DNA from: Acanthacorydalis orientalis
Lineage: Eukaryota > Arthropoda > Insecta > Megaloptera > Corydalidae
NCBI GenBank assembly: GCA_034766995.1
Contig: CM068313.1
Coordinates: 24,047,012-24,111,011 of the forward strand
Reading direction: 5' to 3'
Length of the DNA stretch: 64,000 nt
Shown here: positions 51,769 through 63,720 of the stretch, piece after piece
Position numbering within the stretch: position 1 is the stretch's first letter
How the letters are laid out: every line of letters begins with the position of its first letter
Made by a program: the position numbers and the translations under genes
Notes under the pieces: model-generated
Seen by the model: only the letters and a program-made list of their open reading frames with translations
The model's database searches: none
Told to the model about the DNA's origin: nothing

Positions 51769-51893
51769 CAATTTTCACGCGAGAGCGTATACTTTTCATT
51801 TTCGAAGGGCATGTCACACGGTGGATCATTTCTCATAACGTTCGTCTAGCAGCGACCTAGACGTACCAACACATCTATATACTGCACAATTTT
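51769..51893. repeat. Direct repeat caattttcacgc, two copies
   Basis: A 12-base motif caattttcacgc occurs twice about 115 bases apart in a GC-richer patch (about 51750-51910). This could be paired binding sites or a remnant of a duplicated element. Confidence 0.35.
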
Positions 51894-52124
51894 CACGCAA
51901 TTGTACACACAAAGGGAATCCTTTACTCGATGTTAATATATTCTTCATGTTACATAGGAATCAGTAAATAAAAAAATATCGTTTTTGTATATAAAATACA
52001 TACCGGTTATAGAATTAAATAACAACGTAATGTAATAAATTCAAATAGCAATTGGAATAAGAGGTACTTGGCTGCATAATAAAAAAAAACATAAATATTA
52101 TGAATTTCAAAAAATGTACGGGAT

Positions 52125-52322
52125 CTGGTCTGTTACACAATAGTCACCGATGGCAATACAGACGAGATAGCACATTTGCATGCTGAGGGTGATGACGACA
52201 CCACGAAATCATTGAACAGGACACAACCATTCCTACACAGACCCATCCACGCAGTCAAGCCTATTCGTTTAAATGCATTTGGCTCCTACGCTGCTCTACC
52301 ATTTATAATAAATGTGATATAA
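52125..52322 (+). other. 65-codon open segment without ATG
   Basis: From CTG at 52125 the frame is open to a TAA at 52320-52322 and contains TDGNTDEIAHLHAEGDDDTT, then PFLHRPIHAVKPIRLNAFGS. The composition is much richer in Asp, His, Pro and Ala than chance frames here. No splice sites of quality border it, and I recognise no family. It may be an exon with weak borders, part of a decayed gene, or a conserved noncoding block. Confidence 0.25.
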
Positions 52323-52995
52323 AAATGCTTTCCAAACCGATATTCATTCGCATATGACAATGAAATCAAATGGTACAGATTACTCTCGAATCTTATGCTA
52401 GATAAAGAATATTACAGACACAAATTACAAATCAACTATAACATAATGAAATAACATATAAAAATGTTCATCTTTACAATAGTATTATACTTTTGATTCT
52501 TGCATTTAAGTTGTACAAAAAAGATCACTGCAAAAGTAAAACTGAAAAATTTACAAAACGACACCCTCGAAAGAAATTTATAAAAAAAGTATACCCTTCA
52601 CTTTTTTATTAAAACAGTGTGTAATATTGTATTTAATTTCTATAATTTTCTACTTCCGCACATTCTCATTTATTTCAAAAGAAACAACTACTCTATTAAA
52701 ATTCCTCCCATGTTTAGAAAAATAAATGATATAACGAAAGAAAACGAAACTGTGCCGCAAAAACTATTCTAAGCAAATCTAATTTATACTCGTCCCAGAA
52801 CAGATATTACACAAGTTATTTTAATTGTATGAGCAATAAGAAGAACATATATAGTGTCAATTTCAAGAATTAATATATTTGTATTCATTGATTCTTCGTA
52901 AACATCTGATAAAAATTGCATTATTTAATTTAAAATAATGAAAACAATTCTTGAAGATATTAATTTTATTCATACATTTTATTAATTTTACTCTT

Positions 52996-53046
<51 letters not shown>

Positions 53047-53140
53047 TTAAAAGAAACTTATTGTATTTTTATGCTTTGCTCTTTTATTAGGTTACTACCT
53101 TACATCCTAGTACATTTATATAAATATTGCTACATTTATA

Positions 53141-53173
<33 letters not shown>

Positions 53174-53676
53174 TAATATATATATATATATATAATATAT
53201 ATATATAATATATATATATAACATACACAAATTAATCTAATATATATGTAATACACATAAATTTGAAACTAATATTCAGAAATAGAATATTATTTCAATG
53301 AGTGTTAATTAAATAAAACCATATATTTACATATAAAGATTATATATTATGATAGTATCACAAACGACAGCCAACTAATTTACTGAAATGTTTCAGCGTT
53401 GAAAACAAAATAATGTAATAATATGACATAAAACAATTATATGCTCGAACGATACAAACGCGTACTTCGCTATTAATTTGAAATGATCCACATTTTAATT
53501 TAGTACATGAAAAACAAAATACCTACGCAGTGAATCATACGCAGAGTTTGTTTTGTTTATGTTGTCATGGTAACAGGTACCTTAATTATATGAAACATGG
53601 ATCAATAAAAAAGGGAACAATAGAGATTCTTTTATTTTCGTAACCTATTTATGTAATGTTTTTATACATAACTTAT

Positions 53677-53743
<67 letters not shown>

Positions 53744-53888
53744 ATGTGTATGAGTGTATGTATTTATATTAAGGTTATTCTGTAAATCTACTCTTAAAAA
53801 CTAGATTATTTATTAAAATATATTAACAACCATTCCATGTTTTCTTAACTTTTAATACATAGAATTAATTTATACAAATTAACTACAC

Positions 53889-53954
<66 letters not shown>

Positions 53955-54436
53955 AGGAAATCTTTAATATTTACTTTCTGGTCACAACTTGGAAAACTAT
54001 ATTTGTAAAAATTTGATTCAAGAATTAATTAGCTTTTAACCATTACTTTAAAAACACTTTTAGTTGAAACCATCCAGTTCAAAACATATTTTTCCTAAAT
54101 TGAAAGTAATATAGCATTACACATAACATTAAATTTGCTTATTATGTAGAGTACTAAGTGTTAAAACGTATTGTCTAAAATGTATTATTAACCTGAAAAT
54201 CACTACGGTTTAGACTGAACCTAATGAGTAGAGAATATTTTTTTTCAAATCAGGTATAAATAGATCAACGGTAATACAATAAAACCTAATGCAATTAAAT
54301 ATTCAATGATTATTATTTGTTTAATGTAAGTAAAAAGTGTCAATGTTAACTATATTGATTTACTGAAAAATAATCTTATTCTAATTTATAAAAAATCACT
54401 ATTTTCATACACATCTCTTTATTTAAATAAGTTGAA

Positions 54437-54504
<68 letters not shown>

Positions 54505-54624
54505 AATACATACATATAGGTATAGTTTCTTCTTTTGCAATTCAAAAGCCAAAATAAATATTATTTCATAATAAATATATATAAATTAATCACAAATATC
54601 AATTTAACGTCATCTTAATATCAG

Positions 54625-54665
<41 letters not shown>

Positions 54666-56848
54666 GTGTGTGTTTTTATATGATGGAATGAAGGTTTATA
54701 TATATATACAATAAGGGCAAATTAATCTATAATACATATTTTAAATTATTATATTATAACTTAACTGCGGTCAATTGTTCAAGGAGAAATATAGTTACAA
54801 AATTACGGAGTGTTTATACGCTCTACTGGGAAACCATATATGTAAATGCTACCCCCATATGTGGTGGCGCTTGATCTGTACGGGTAAACGATGACTAGAC
54901 TGGAAGGAGGTAAATATAACGTTCGGAATGTATATGGGTAGATGATAGAAGAAGGGTGACGTGCGTTTAGTCCCATCATGAGGATTGGAAGTTGTTGATG
55001 CGTACATTGCCGCCACCAGTGGCGCACGTAATCGCAACATCGAGCCAGACACGAATTGAAATTTTGCTATTCACCGAAAATTGAATCATAAGAATACACT
55101 ACTTTTTTAAATGATTGTAGAGGAATATTTCTACAAAATAAGAAAAATTGTGTCTCGAACATTGTATTTCAAAAAAAAATATTTTAAAATTAAATGAGAT
55201 TAAAAGATTAAAATAATTATTCGTACTTTCATTTTCACTCTATATTGTACAGAATTATTTGCAATGGTTAACCGGTAACTTAATCACATCTACTATAAAA
55301 CGTTTTTTTCTAATATATCTAAAAATGTAAACACTAATAGATTAATTGCTAAGTGTACATAGCATTGACATAATTTTTCTCTTTCATAAAAGTATTGATT
55401 TTATTTAGATAACGTTCTGTATTTTTGTACTAAAGTAATTACTAGAAATTGGCGATAAATAAAATACCAAAATATAATTACATTAATGATATTTAGATAC
55501 AGGTACAATTCAACTAAATTAATTATGTAACATATATAAAAGTTAATGTACTAATAAGTACGGTATGCTATAGAATAGTTGTATATTTTTCTAATATAAT
55601 TGATGTAATAAAATTATGGCTGTATTAGTTACTTTTCGTTAGCAACAATATTAATTAAACAAAGCAACATTTTTTTTTCAAATCTACTCTACATTCATCT
55701 ATAGATTATTTACTTTGTTTCCTAAGAAGTTTATCAATAAAAAAATATAAAACGTCTATTAATTACAGCGACTAATAAATAAAAGAATGTAAAAAATATT
55801 TCTAAAATTCTAATAGATAGAGCATAAACTATTATTCGAAACATATTTAAAGGAATGACTTTGAAAATAATTCGAAAGTCTTAAAAATTAACTTAAAAGC
55901 TATATTTCAAAAAGCAATTGTCTTAAGTTTAACAACGCGCTCTCACAAATCTCACGGGATTTCTGATTTAAAACAATATTTTTATAAATGAGTATTTCAG
56001 TTACTTTATGTAATCAATAACGAATGACTATTAAGAACAGTCACCAAAAGAAACTCATTAACTTCTTATAAATATTAAAAAGAAAAATTCTACTTCACAA
56101 TTCAAAAAACATTACAACTAATATAAAAATAATATGATGTAATTATAAGATACAATCTTTGAAATAATCGGAAGAAAAATTGACCTACATTAATAAGTAT
56201 AAATTAAATGTTCATTAAAATATATACAAGAATAATTATTATACAATAAAATGAAATCTAATTATAAAGAATGATGAAGGAAATCTAAGGAAATATGACA
56301 ATCATTACTTAATACAATCTAACAGAAATTAGTCTGATTTAGAACTGGTCAAAAAATAAAAAATCAAAGAAAACAACTAAAAATTAACAGTTATTATCGA
56401 GTTAATGACATTTGTACTCAATTTTAATGTTATATTATTTTATTTACAGGATACCACAGTATGTGATTATTTTAGTTATATCAGTGTTTAAATATATATT
56501 AAACTTTTTTGAACAAAATCATCTTGTTAATTACTAAAAGGAAGTTTCATTCATAACAATTTACTCATAAAACTAATTAAGATTATTATTTAAGATTCAA
56601 ATTTACTTACCATAATGAGAATAATAAAGGATTGACAATTTTTTTTTAAAAAAAATACAGTGAATTTTTTTTATTAATGTCATTAAAATGAAATAAAAGC
56701 AAGATTTGTGCTACCATTAGTAATAAATTTAAATAATGAGTTTTATTTTATGATTGTTTAAATTTTTATGTAACTTATAAACAACATAAATATTCCTTTG
56801 TGAATAAAAATATAAATTTCACATTATACAAATGTAATTATAATATAT
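52323..56848. other. AT-rich intergenic sequence with TA arrays
   Basis: No gene is supported. (TC)n(TA)n at about 52990-53042, TA arrays at about 53140-53222, (TA)n(TG)n at about 53683-53760, and TA arrays at about 53892-53952, 54439-54499 and 54629-54659. A GC-richer island lies at about 54770-55065, where two minus frames (74 and 67 codons) overlap without recognisable domains. Confidence 0.55.
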
Positions 56849-57073
56849 ACAGTAGAGTCGCGATTTAGTGAATCAATTAATGCACAGATCATTCACTCTA
56901 GCGAGGTTGTGCACTTTTGAGAAGTATATTTACTTAGTAAAAGCATATGATTCTTATTAAAAGTTTATTGAAATAATTTAAAGTAAAGTTCACAAAGGAA
57001 TATAAATGGAATAAATTTGTTGTTCACTTAATTTTTTGTAGAAATAAAGTTATTTTCAGTTGTCGTGTTTTTA

Positions 57074-58103
57074 TTAGCTTGATGCAAAAATAATTGTTGT
57101 TCTTATCATTTTAAGATTGGCGCCGATTTTTCTAGTTACCGTAATATTTTATTATAATCATGTGATATATCATTGTAAACAATGAAATTAGCACTACAGA
57201 ATTTAGCTTATGTTTCTTATTTTCATTCTTTAGTTTTGTTGAATGTAACCTCTTAAATTAGTCATGAAAAAAAGCAAATTCACGCGATTTTGTTGTATGA
57301 GTTTGATCAACATTTGAGCTTAATTAGAAAAACAAAAAAGATGGATAAATGGGTGCTGTATGAGCTAAACGAACATCAAGAAATTCGACGATACGAAGTC
57401 TGCTCTGCGCTTCTTTTGTGTAATAAAAATTATCACTTTCTTGATCGCATTGTCACATGTGATGAAAAGTGGATTCTCTACAACAATCGGAAACGTTCAT
57501 CACAGTGGCTAGACCGCGGAGAATCACCAAAACAGTTTTGCAAACCGAAGCTTCATGAAAAAAAAATATTATAGTCACTGTTTGGTGGTCGGCGAGTATC
57601 ATCATTCACTACAACTTCTTCAATCCTAGTGAAACAATAACAAGAGAAAAATATTGTCATGAAATTGAAAACATGAATAAGAAGTTGCATCGTTTACGGC
57701 CAGCATTGGTCAATCGAACAGGACCAATTCTTCTTCATAACAACATCTGACCACCCGTCTCACAAATGACTTTAAAAAAATTAAATAAACTGGGTTATGA
57801 ACCCTCACCTATTTATTCTCCGGACCGGTCTCAAACAAATTATCATTTTTTTAAACATTTGAATAATTTCCTACGAGAGAAGGTTTTCAAAGATCAAGGA
57901 TCAACTCAAAACGCTTTCGATGAATTCATTATTTCCAGGATTCCAGAATTCTATCTTGAAGAAATAAACTAACTTGTTTCCCGTTGGGAGAAATGTGTGC
58001 AGGCCAATGGTCTATATTTTAATTAATGAATATAATTTTTATCTGATATATGTTTCTTTATACTCGATACGTAAGAACCGCAATTATTTTTTCACAGACC
58101 AAA
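57074..58103 (+). mobile_element. Mariner element, degenerate
   Basis: The left end (ttagcttgatgcaaaaataa) and the reverse complement of the right end (tttggtctgtgaaaaaataa) are inverted repeats, agreeing at 17 of the first 23 bases. TA flanks both ends (57072-57073, 58104-58105). About 1030 bp long, it is some 250 bp shorter than a complete mariner. The shortage lies in the 5' half of the transposase gene. It lies inside the pogo/Tigger-like element. Confidence 0.85.
57263..58026 (+). pseudogene. Mariner transposase pseudogene (Hsmar1/SETMAR-like)
   Basis: The frame starts HEKKQIHAILLYEF, then jumps to HLSLIRKTKKMDKWVLYEL, so the helix-turn-helix region is deleted. It continues with the catalytic domain: TCDEKWILYNNRKRSSQWLD (first Asp intact, codon 57461-57463), TVWWSAS after a frameshift near 57572, LLHNN (second Asp now Asn, 57739-57741), YSPDRSQTNYHFFKHL (third position Asn, 57838-57840), and VSRWEKCVQANGLYF at the end. 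Stops interrupt it near 57748 and 57970. It is inactive on several counts. An Asn at the third catalytic position is also known from the SETMAR mariner domain. Confidence 0.88.
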
Positions 58104-58221
58104 TATATTTACTCCTAGTTGTACTAATTTATGTGATATAAGGTATTCAATATAAAGTTATGTGAGTTCACCTACGGAGTAGTTCACTGCATGCAGTGTT
58201 CACTATATCGCGATTCTACTG

Positions 58222-58222
<1 letters not shown>

Positions 58223-58284
<62 letters not shown>

Positions 58285-59610
58285 CAGTAATCAGAGTACA
58301 CATTTCATTATAAACGCCATATGATACGTTACGATTGAAAAAAAACTATATAATTAAGTAAGTATTAGCACAACAAAAGTAACCTGTGAAGAACCACGCT
58401 TTCAAATGAAGTAATAATTACTAATGACTAAAGGAAAGTCGATATTAAAACATACACGCTACTAACAACTTATGCACAGATATAAGAAAAGTCATCAATA
58501 TCAAAATACGGTCTAATAACATAGATTAAAAGTCCTTGAGTACCTTTACAATGAAATAAGGTTGACTTATAAATGATTGCTACATACCGACGGTACTCAA
58601 ACGTACTGAACGGTACACAAAATATAACCTGTACAAAATTCGATGACCGATATGAAACATTCTAATATTTTCTAAACACGTGTAGTAAATGTGTGTTAAT
58701 TTATGCATGCACGCTTTGATTTTGAAACTTAACATTTGAAAAAAATCTTAAAGGTTAAAAAAATAATTCGGTTCTATGTTTTAAATTGTTTCCTCTATAT
58801 ATTTTTTTAATTAAATATAAGTAATGTAATATATTCGTAACTACAAGACTAAAAATAATAAAAACAGGTGAGAAAATGTCTCAATACTTGTTATAAATAT
58901 TTTATAATTAAATAACAACAGAAACGTTGTAGAAAATTTTAATGATAAACTCAATTTCATATTTATTATAAATCAAATAATAAATTTAACCAAATCGAAT
59001 CACATGACTTTTATCTGGATAAATTTTCTCCGAATCATTTTGTTCTTATTCACACTGTAGCACAGCATCTAAAGCTCATCCAGCGAAGCTTATCAAGGAT
59101 TAACATAGCACATTCACAACGAGTGTTATGTACTTCTAATTTTATTATTTGTCGGATCAAAATGACAGGTCACGGCTCCTTTTTAGTGAAATAAATGAAC
59201 ATACTGTTTGCTGCACCGTAATAGGTTTAATATATTTAACAAATGAGAAGAGCAAATTGATTCCAACAATGTCCATATATACTTCTGTCGAGCAAGTACA
59301 TTCTTCATATAAGTAATGCAATAATATCAAAAGTAACTAACGTTTTCATTAACTTGTTACTATAATTCGCACGTCTAATACATCTGTCTACATAGTTCAA
59401 GTTTACACATAGTTTTAATTAGATTTGAGGTCGTTCTACTGGGAAATTCTCTTATGTATTAACAATTTAATTGAGATTATACTATACATCAGTAACAAAT
59501 AAGTTTATGTCTTCTATAAATGGAATATACATTTCTATAAAGAAATTATTAGAAAATGTAGACATTTTTTTACAAAATACTTAAAAGAAAATTATTAGAT
59601 TATATTAATG
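58223..59610. other. AT-rich intergenic sequence
   Basis: A (TA)n array at about 58223-58281 abuts the nested transposon. No gene is visible in the remainder. Confidence 0.55.
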
Positions 59611-59613
59611 TAT

Positions 59614-59657
<44 letters not shown>
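59611..59657. repeat. (CA)n(TA)n microsatellite beside a splice donor
   Basis: A CA run then a TA run ends about 10 bases from the minus-strand donor of the exon at 59671-59768, that is, just inside the following intron. Confidence 0.9.
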
Positions 59658-59661
<4 letters not shown>

Positions 59662-59670
59662 AAATCTTAC

Positions 59671-59768
59671 CTGCTAAAATCATCGCTTTTATCTACAAGT
59701 GATGGCGGTGGTGTAGTACACAAGTCATTTAGCATTACATCCAAATCGTTAGCTAAAGAACTTAATAA
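59671..59768 (-). CDS. Internal exon of an unidentified gene
   Basis: On the minus strand a long T-rich tract ending ttgtttcag is followed by 98 bases open in one frame, then gcag|gtaag. The frame reads LLSSLANDLDVMLNDLCTTP, then PPSLVDKSDDFS, leaving two bases. The mix of acidic residues with a PPP run and the strong borders make this a convincing internal exon. A repeated D-L-D/D-L pattern followed by prolines is seen in adaptor proteins, but I cannot name the family. Upstream exons should lie at higher coordinates and downstream ones at lower, and I did not find either with confidence. Confidence 0.65.
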
Positions 59769-60511
59769 CTGAAACAAAAAAAAAAACAGTTTTAGAAAAA
59801 CATATTTCTTATTTCAGAATAGTTTTGAAAGAAATCGGTTTAAAAAGTGAACATTACATATGATTATATTACTCTTGTTTTACTTTAAGAACGTGTTAAA
59901 TTTGTAATGTAATTAAAATAAATATTGACGTACCAAAGTAGCACAAATACATAAAAATAACTGCTTAAATGTTCATCTTTTAAATTAGTACCCTATTAAA
60001 TACTAAATGCTTATAATAATGCTAATAATAACGAAATAATAATATAATAATCAATAATATAAATTTCATATTCATAATAGATAAATGACAAAAGTGCATG
60101 TATTAAACAGTTATGTTACAATTTTGATTGCTTTTTAATTTCTAAATTAGATTAAATTATAAACATATAAAAATGTAAAATATTATTAAAATAATAAAAT
60201 AAAATTTTATTATAATCACAATTTTTCACTCATAATTTATAGAGCGGAAACATAATGTTTTGTTAAAGATGTGAATGTCGTTAGCAATTAACACTTTTTT
60301 ATTTAAGTATTAAACCTTTTATATGAAAATTTGTGCGAATATGCACAATTAACTGAATTATGAAAGTAGAAATGAGCACTTCATAGCAAATGCATATTTT
60401 TAATATACAAAATACAATGTTTTACATACACTTAAAATACATTTATTACAATGATTGAATCTCTTAAAAGTAATATAGATATGTTTCTGTTATAATATAT
60501 TTTATAATTGT

Positions 60512-60566
<55 letters not shown>

Positions 60567-60817
60567 CAAGAAAGAGAGGATTTCTGAAAAAAAATCCATA
60601 CAAATGTATACTGATTTATAAACTTGAAAAACGCAATAAATTTATAGAAACATGTGGCCACTTCATCAAAAAGATACATTACTTGTATCTTATTGAAAAA
60701 AAGATTTACTTAAATTTACGTTAAGTAGACCTGCAAGTTTTCTTAAAAAACATGACAGTTTATTAACAAAATATAGAGCGTTAAATAAATGTACAATAAA
60801 TGCACTCCTACACACAC

Positions 60818-60874
<57 letters not shown>

Positions 60875-62390
60875 AATTAAAATATGTATTCCTGCGATAT
60901 ACTTATATAACGATTCTTCTTTCCTTTCAGACGACTTTTTAATTTATATAGTAGGTCCTTCATAAGTATTGATCCTTTACAGATAGTTAAAGTGTATGAA
61001 TATTTTTAAATTATTCTTCTACAACTTTTTTGGTCAAAACTATTTCAAGAATGATCAACCACATATAATTGCCATCGCAATAGTAATAAGTAAAAAATCG
61101 GTGAAAGATATTTAAAAATATGATTTGAATAGTGAGAAAAATTAAAACTATATAATTTATTAAATTATTTAAATAATAACAGCATACTATACGTCAGTTT
61201 TTAGTTTTAGTTTAGTAAAAATATTTTATGGTGTTCTTATATGAATAATTGGTATTTATTTTTGTGTAATAACAATATACATATACAGATATGCATGTGA
61301 TAAAAATATTAGAGCAGTATATAATGAACAGTTTGATAATTAGATACAAAATACTACTTGAAAAAATGAATAGAGCAATTGTCAGATGTAAAAAGATGGG
61401 TTACTAATTTATGGCAAATTATAGCGGAATTGTATTAAAATATATCTTTGAAAACTTTTCTCATTTTTCGTTCATTAATAACATATTAAAAACCATAATT
61501 AATTTACAGAAAAGTTTACAATATCTACCAAAAAAAAATCTTTATTTCAAACTAATGGAACGAAATATATATTTATAGGAAAATTTCAAGGTGATAATAA
61601 TTCTTGATTTTTTTTTCTTGTGCACATAAAACAGTATCCAACGCACCATATTAAACGCTAAATAAATTTGAATACGATTATTCAAAACGCTATCTTCCGC
61701 TCAAGACGGTGTTAACAAAGCGCATTGTAATGATTTTTCAAGTTTGCGCCCCTGTCGTAACAGTGACGACTAAAAACTAGGGCTGGGATGCGAGAAGAGG
61801 TGTTTAAAATCGTTACTTAGATCGTTTTACACGCAGATTCAAGACGATATTACTTTCGGTACGTTGGTTGACAGTAGTAAAAGAGACGTATGCAAGTGCA
61901 CATCCCTAAACATAGGCGCACAAAGTCTATTATTATTATTCACGGAGTGCATTTTAATGATTATGAATTACACAAACGCACTTACTACGAACTCTAAATA
62001 AGAAAAAATACAGCAATATTGTTTACAGAAAGTGTTTCTTCGTGAAATTCTCTACAGAACATATGATACACAGTTGTAAAAATGTATTCTGTGTATTTTT
62101 TTTATTGTATTTATTGTGTATACTTTTTTGTATCTGTATATTGTATCGTATCGGTAATATCACATTCTGAAAAATCAAATTCAAAACTATCATCATATGA
62201 CATTATCAAATTCATTAAATGTAAATACGATTGATATAATTAAAAAACAGTGCTGAATGAAATAATCTTGTTTGTGAATATTTATTCGATTTCAATATGA
62301 CATTCAAGAAAACCTATAATTGCAAGACAAACATTTCATAAAATTTAATATTACTTAAATAATTTAAAAAAGTCTCAAGGCATAAACGAC

Positions 62391-62423
<33 letters not shown>

Positions 62424-63389
62424 CCATAAGATACATATTTTATTTTAGTTTCTATTATTTATAAATTATAAATATATTTTTAAAATGCCATTCTTGTTAA
62501 ATTAACATTCTTATAAATAACTGAAAGCAAAAAAAAAAACAAACAGTCTTATTTGAAAACACTTCTATATAATTGTAGATTTAAAAATCATTCTTAATTA
62601 AAATTATAAAAATGTATAATATTAACACAAAAATTCAAATTCTGTGACAAATAATTTTATCAAATGATAGATAACTAATATTTAAATTTTAATGTTTGAA
62701 AAAGATATCATTAAATAAAGGATTTAAAGAAATATATTTTTACAAAAAAAATATTTTCTCAAATTCCATACTTTTAAAGCACATCGTATGACATTATGTC
62801 AATGTATCAATTACTATGCATATTAAAAAAATAAAATAACATATCATGGAACACATCTAAGATATTTTTAATTGTCTTTATAATTTTAATATAATAAATA
62901 GATTTTACTTTACTAATTCATGTTAATTTAGCAGATATAAAATAATGGACAATGAATAAAATTTAAATTTTCATTAAAAATGAATATGTATCGAATATTT
63001 ACATACAAGTTTTATTAGAATATTACTGAAATTTAGTAAACGAAAGGTATCGAACATAAATTGAAAATATTTTTCGTATAGTGATAATTTGTTTTATATA
63101 AATATTTTAATATAGATAATTGAAAATCAGAGTAAACAATTGTGTGAAACTGAATAAAAATAATGTTTTTACATTATAATACAAGAGAAGAAGTTTAAAA
63201 GTCAAATAAAAAATAATGTAGCATAAAAATAAGTTCATAAAGGGCATTGAAAACGTAAACAAACACTAAAAATAGCTCCATATAAACAACGAACGTTATT
63301 CACGATTGCAGAAACTATTTCTATTAGAATGCACATTCCCAAAAGTTCTATGAATTATACATATGTTTTGTTCTTTGTTTTCGACTGGC
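59769..63389. other. AT-rich sequence, possible intron of the minus-strand gene
   Basis: No further exon is supported. (TA)n(GA)n at about 60514-60570 and TA arrays at about 60811-60870 and 62398-62422. A GC-richer patch at about 61690-61930 has no readable gene. Confidence 0.5.
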
Positions 63390-63720
63390 ATAAAAGTTGT
63401 TCAGTGAGCCGCCAAAGCAAAACTTCGTCTCTGTAGAGTCCAAGTTCCGCCACTGGTACTGACATAGTTGGTGCAGTTGTGCTGAGTAAGAGTTTTTGAG
63501 ATCAGGAATGAGTTATACGATAGAGATAGTGCACTGGTGGTGCGACTGACATAACGAAATGGAGGGTGGCGACGAGGACAATAGAGTCATTAGAGGGCGC
63601 CCCTGACCGAAACTTATGACTCACTGCACTTGGTATGTAGACATACTGGCGGGAACCTCCCCAGTGTTAACGGTTATAGAAAGAAAAATCGAAAAAGACA
63701 CGCGGTGGATAAGCAGTTTT
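63390..63720. promoter_or_regulatory. GC-richer block, possible promoter or first exon
   Basis: About 330 bases are much richer in G+C and CpG than any neighbour. On the plus strand a TTCAGTG initiator-like motif (63400-63406) precedes a donor-like gtaaga at 63486. On the minus strand an ATG (63644-63642) reads MSTYQV and then meets a donor-like gtgagt (63624-63619). Either could be a first exon. The minus option would suit a gene reaching the exon at 59671-59768, but its phase does not join that exon directly, so a further exon would be needed. Confidence 0.3.

Larger units (their letters stand above)
48796..52120. other. AT-rich intergenic sequence
   Basis: No gene is supported apart from the open segment at 49541. 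There are (TA)n/(CA)n arrays at about 49736-49790, a short TA run at about 49924-49938, and a TA/GA array at about 51066-51132. A tacaccacttgccaaaaaag sequence at about 50736 resembles a Tc1-type transposon end, but no partner end was found. Confidence 0.5.
56849..58222. mobile_element. Pogo/Tigger-like element carrying a nested mariner
   Basis: The left end starts acagtagagtcgcgat and the right end, reverse-complemented, starts acagtagaatcgcgat. Over 24 bases the two agree at 22. TA-rich sequence flanks both sides. The cagtagagtcgcgatt type of end resembles pogo/Tigger elements, but no transposase of its own is visible. Removing the mariner at 57074-58103 leaves only about 340 bp, so it looks like a nonautonomous element that was later invaded. 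A TA array starts immediately after it. Confidence 0.7.

Noticed and set aside
61778..61908. 131-bp hAT-type MITE with tagggctg / catcccta ends
   Set aside because: Only about seven end bases match and the 8-bp flanks (ctaaaaac, aacatagg) are not duplicates.
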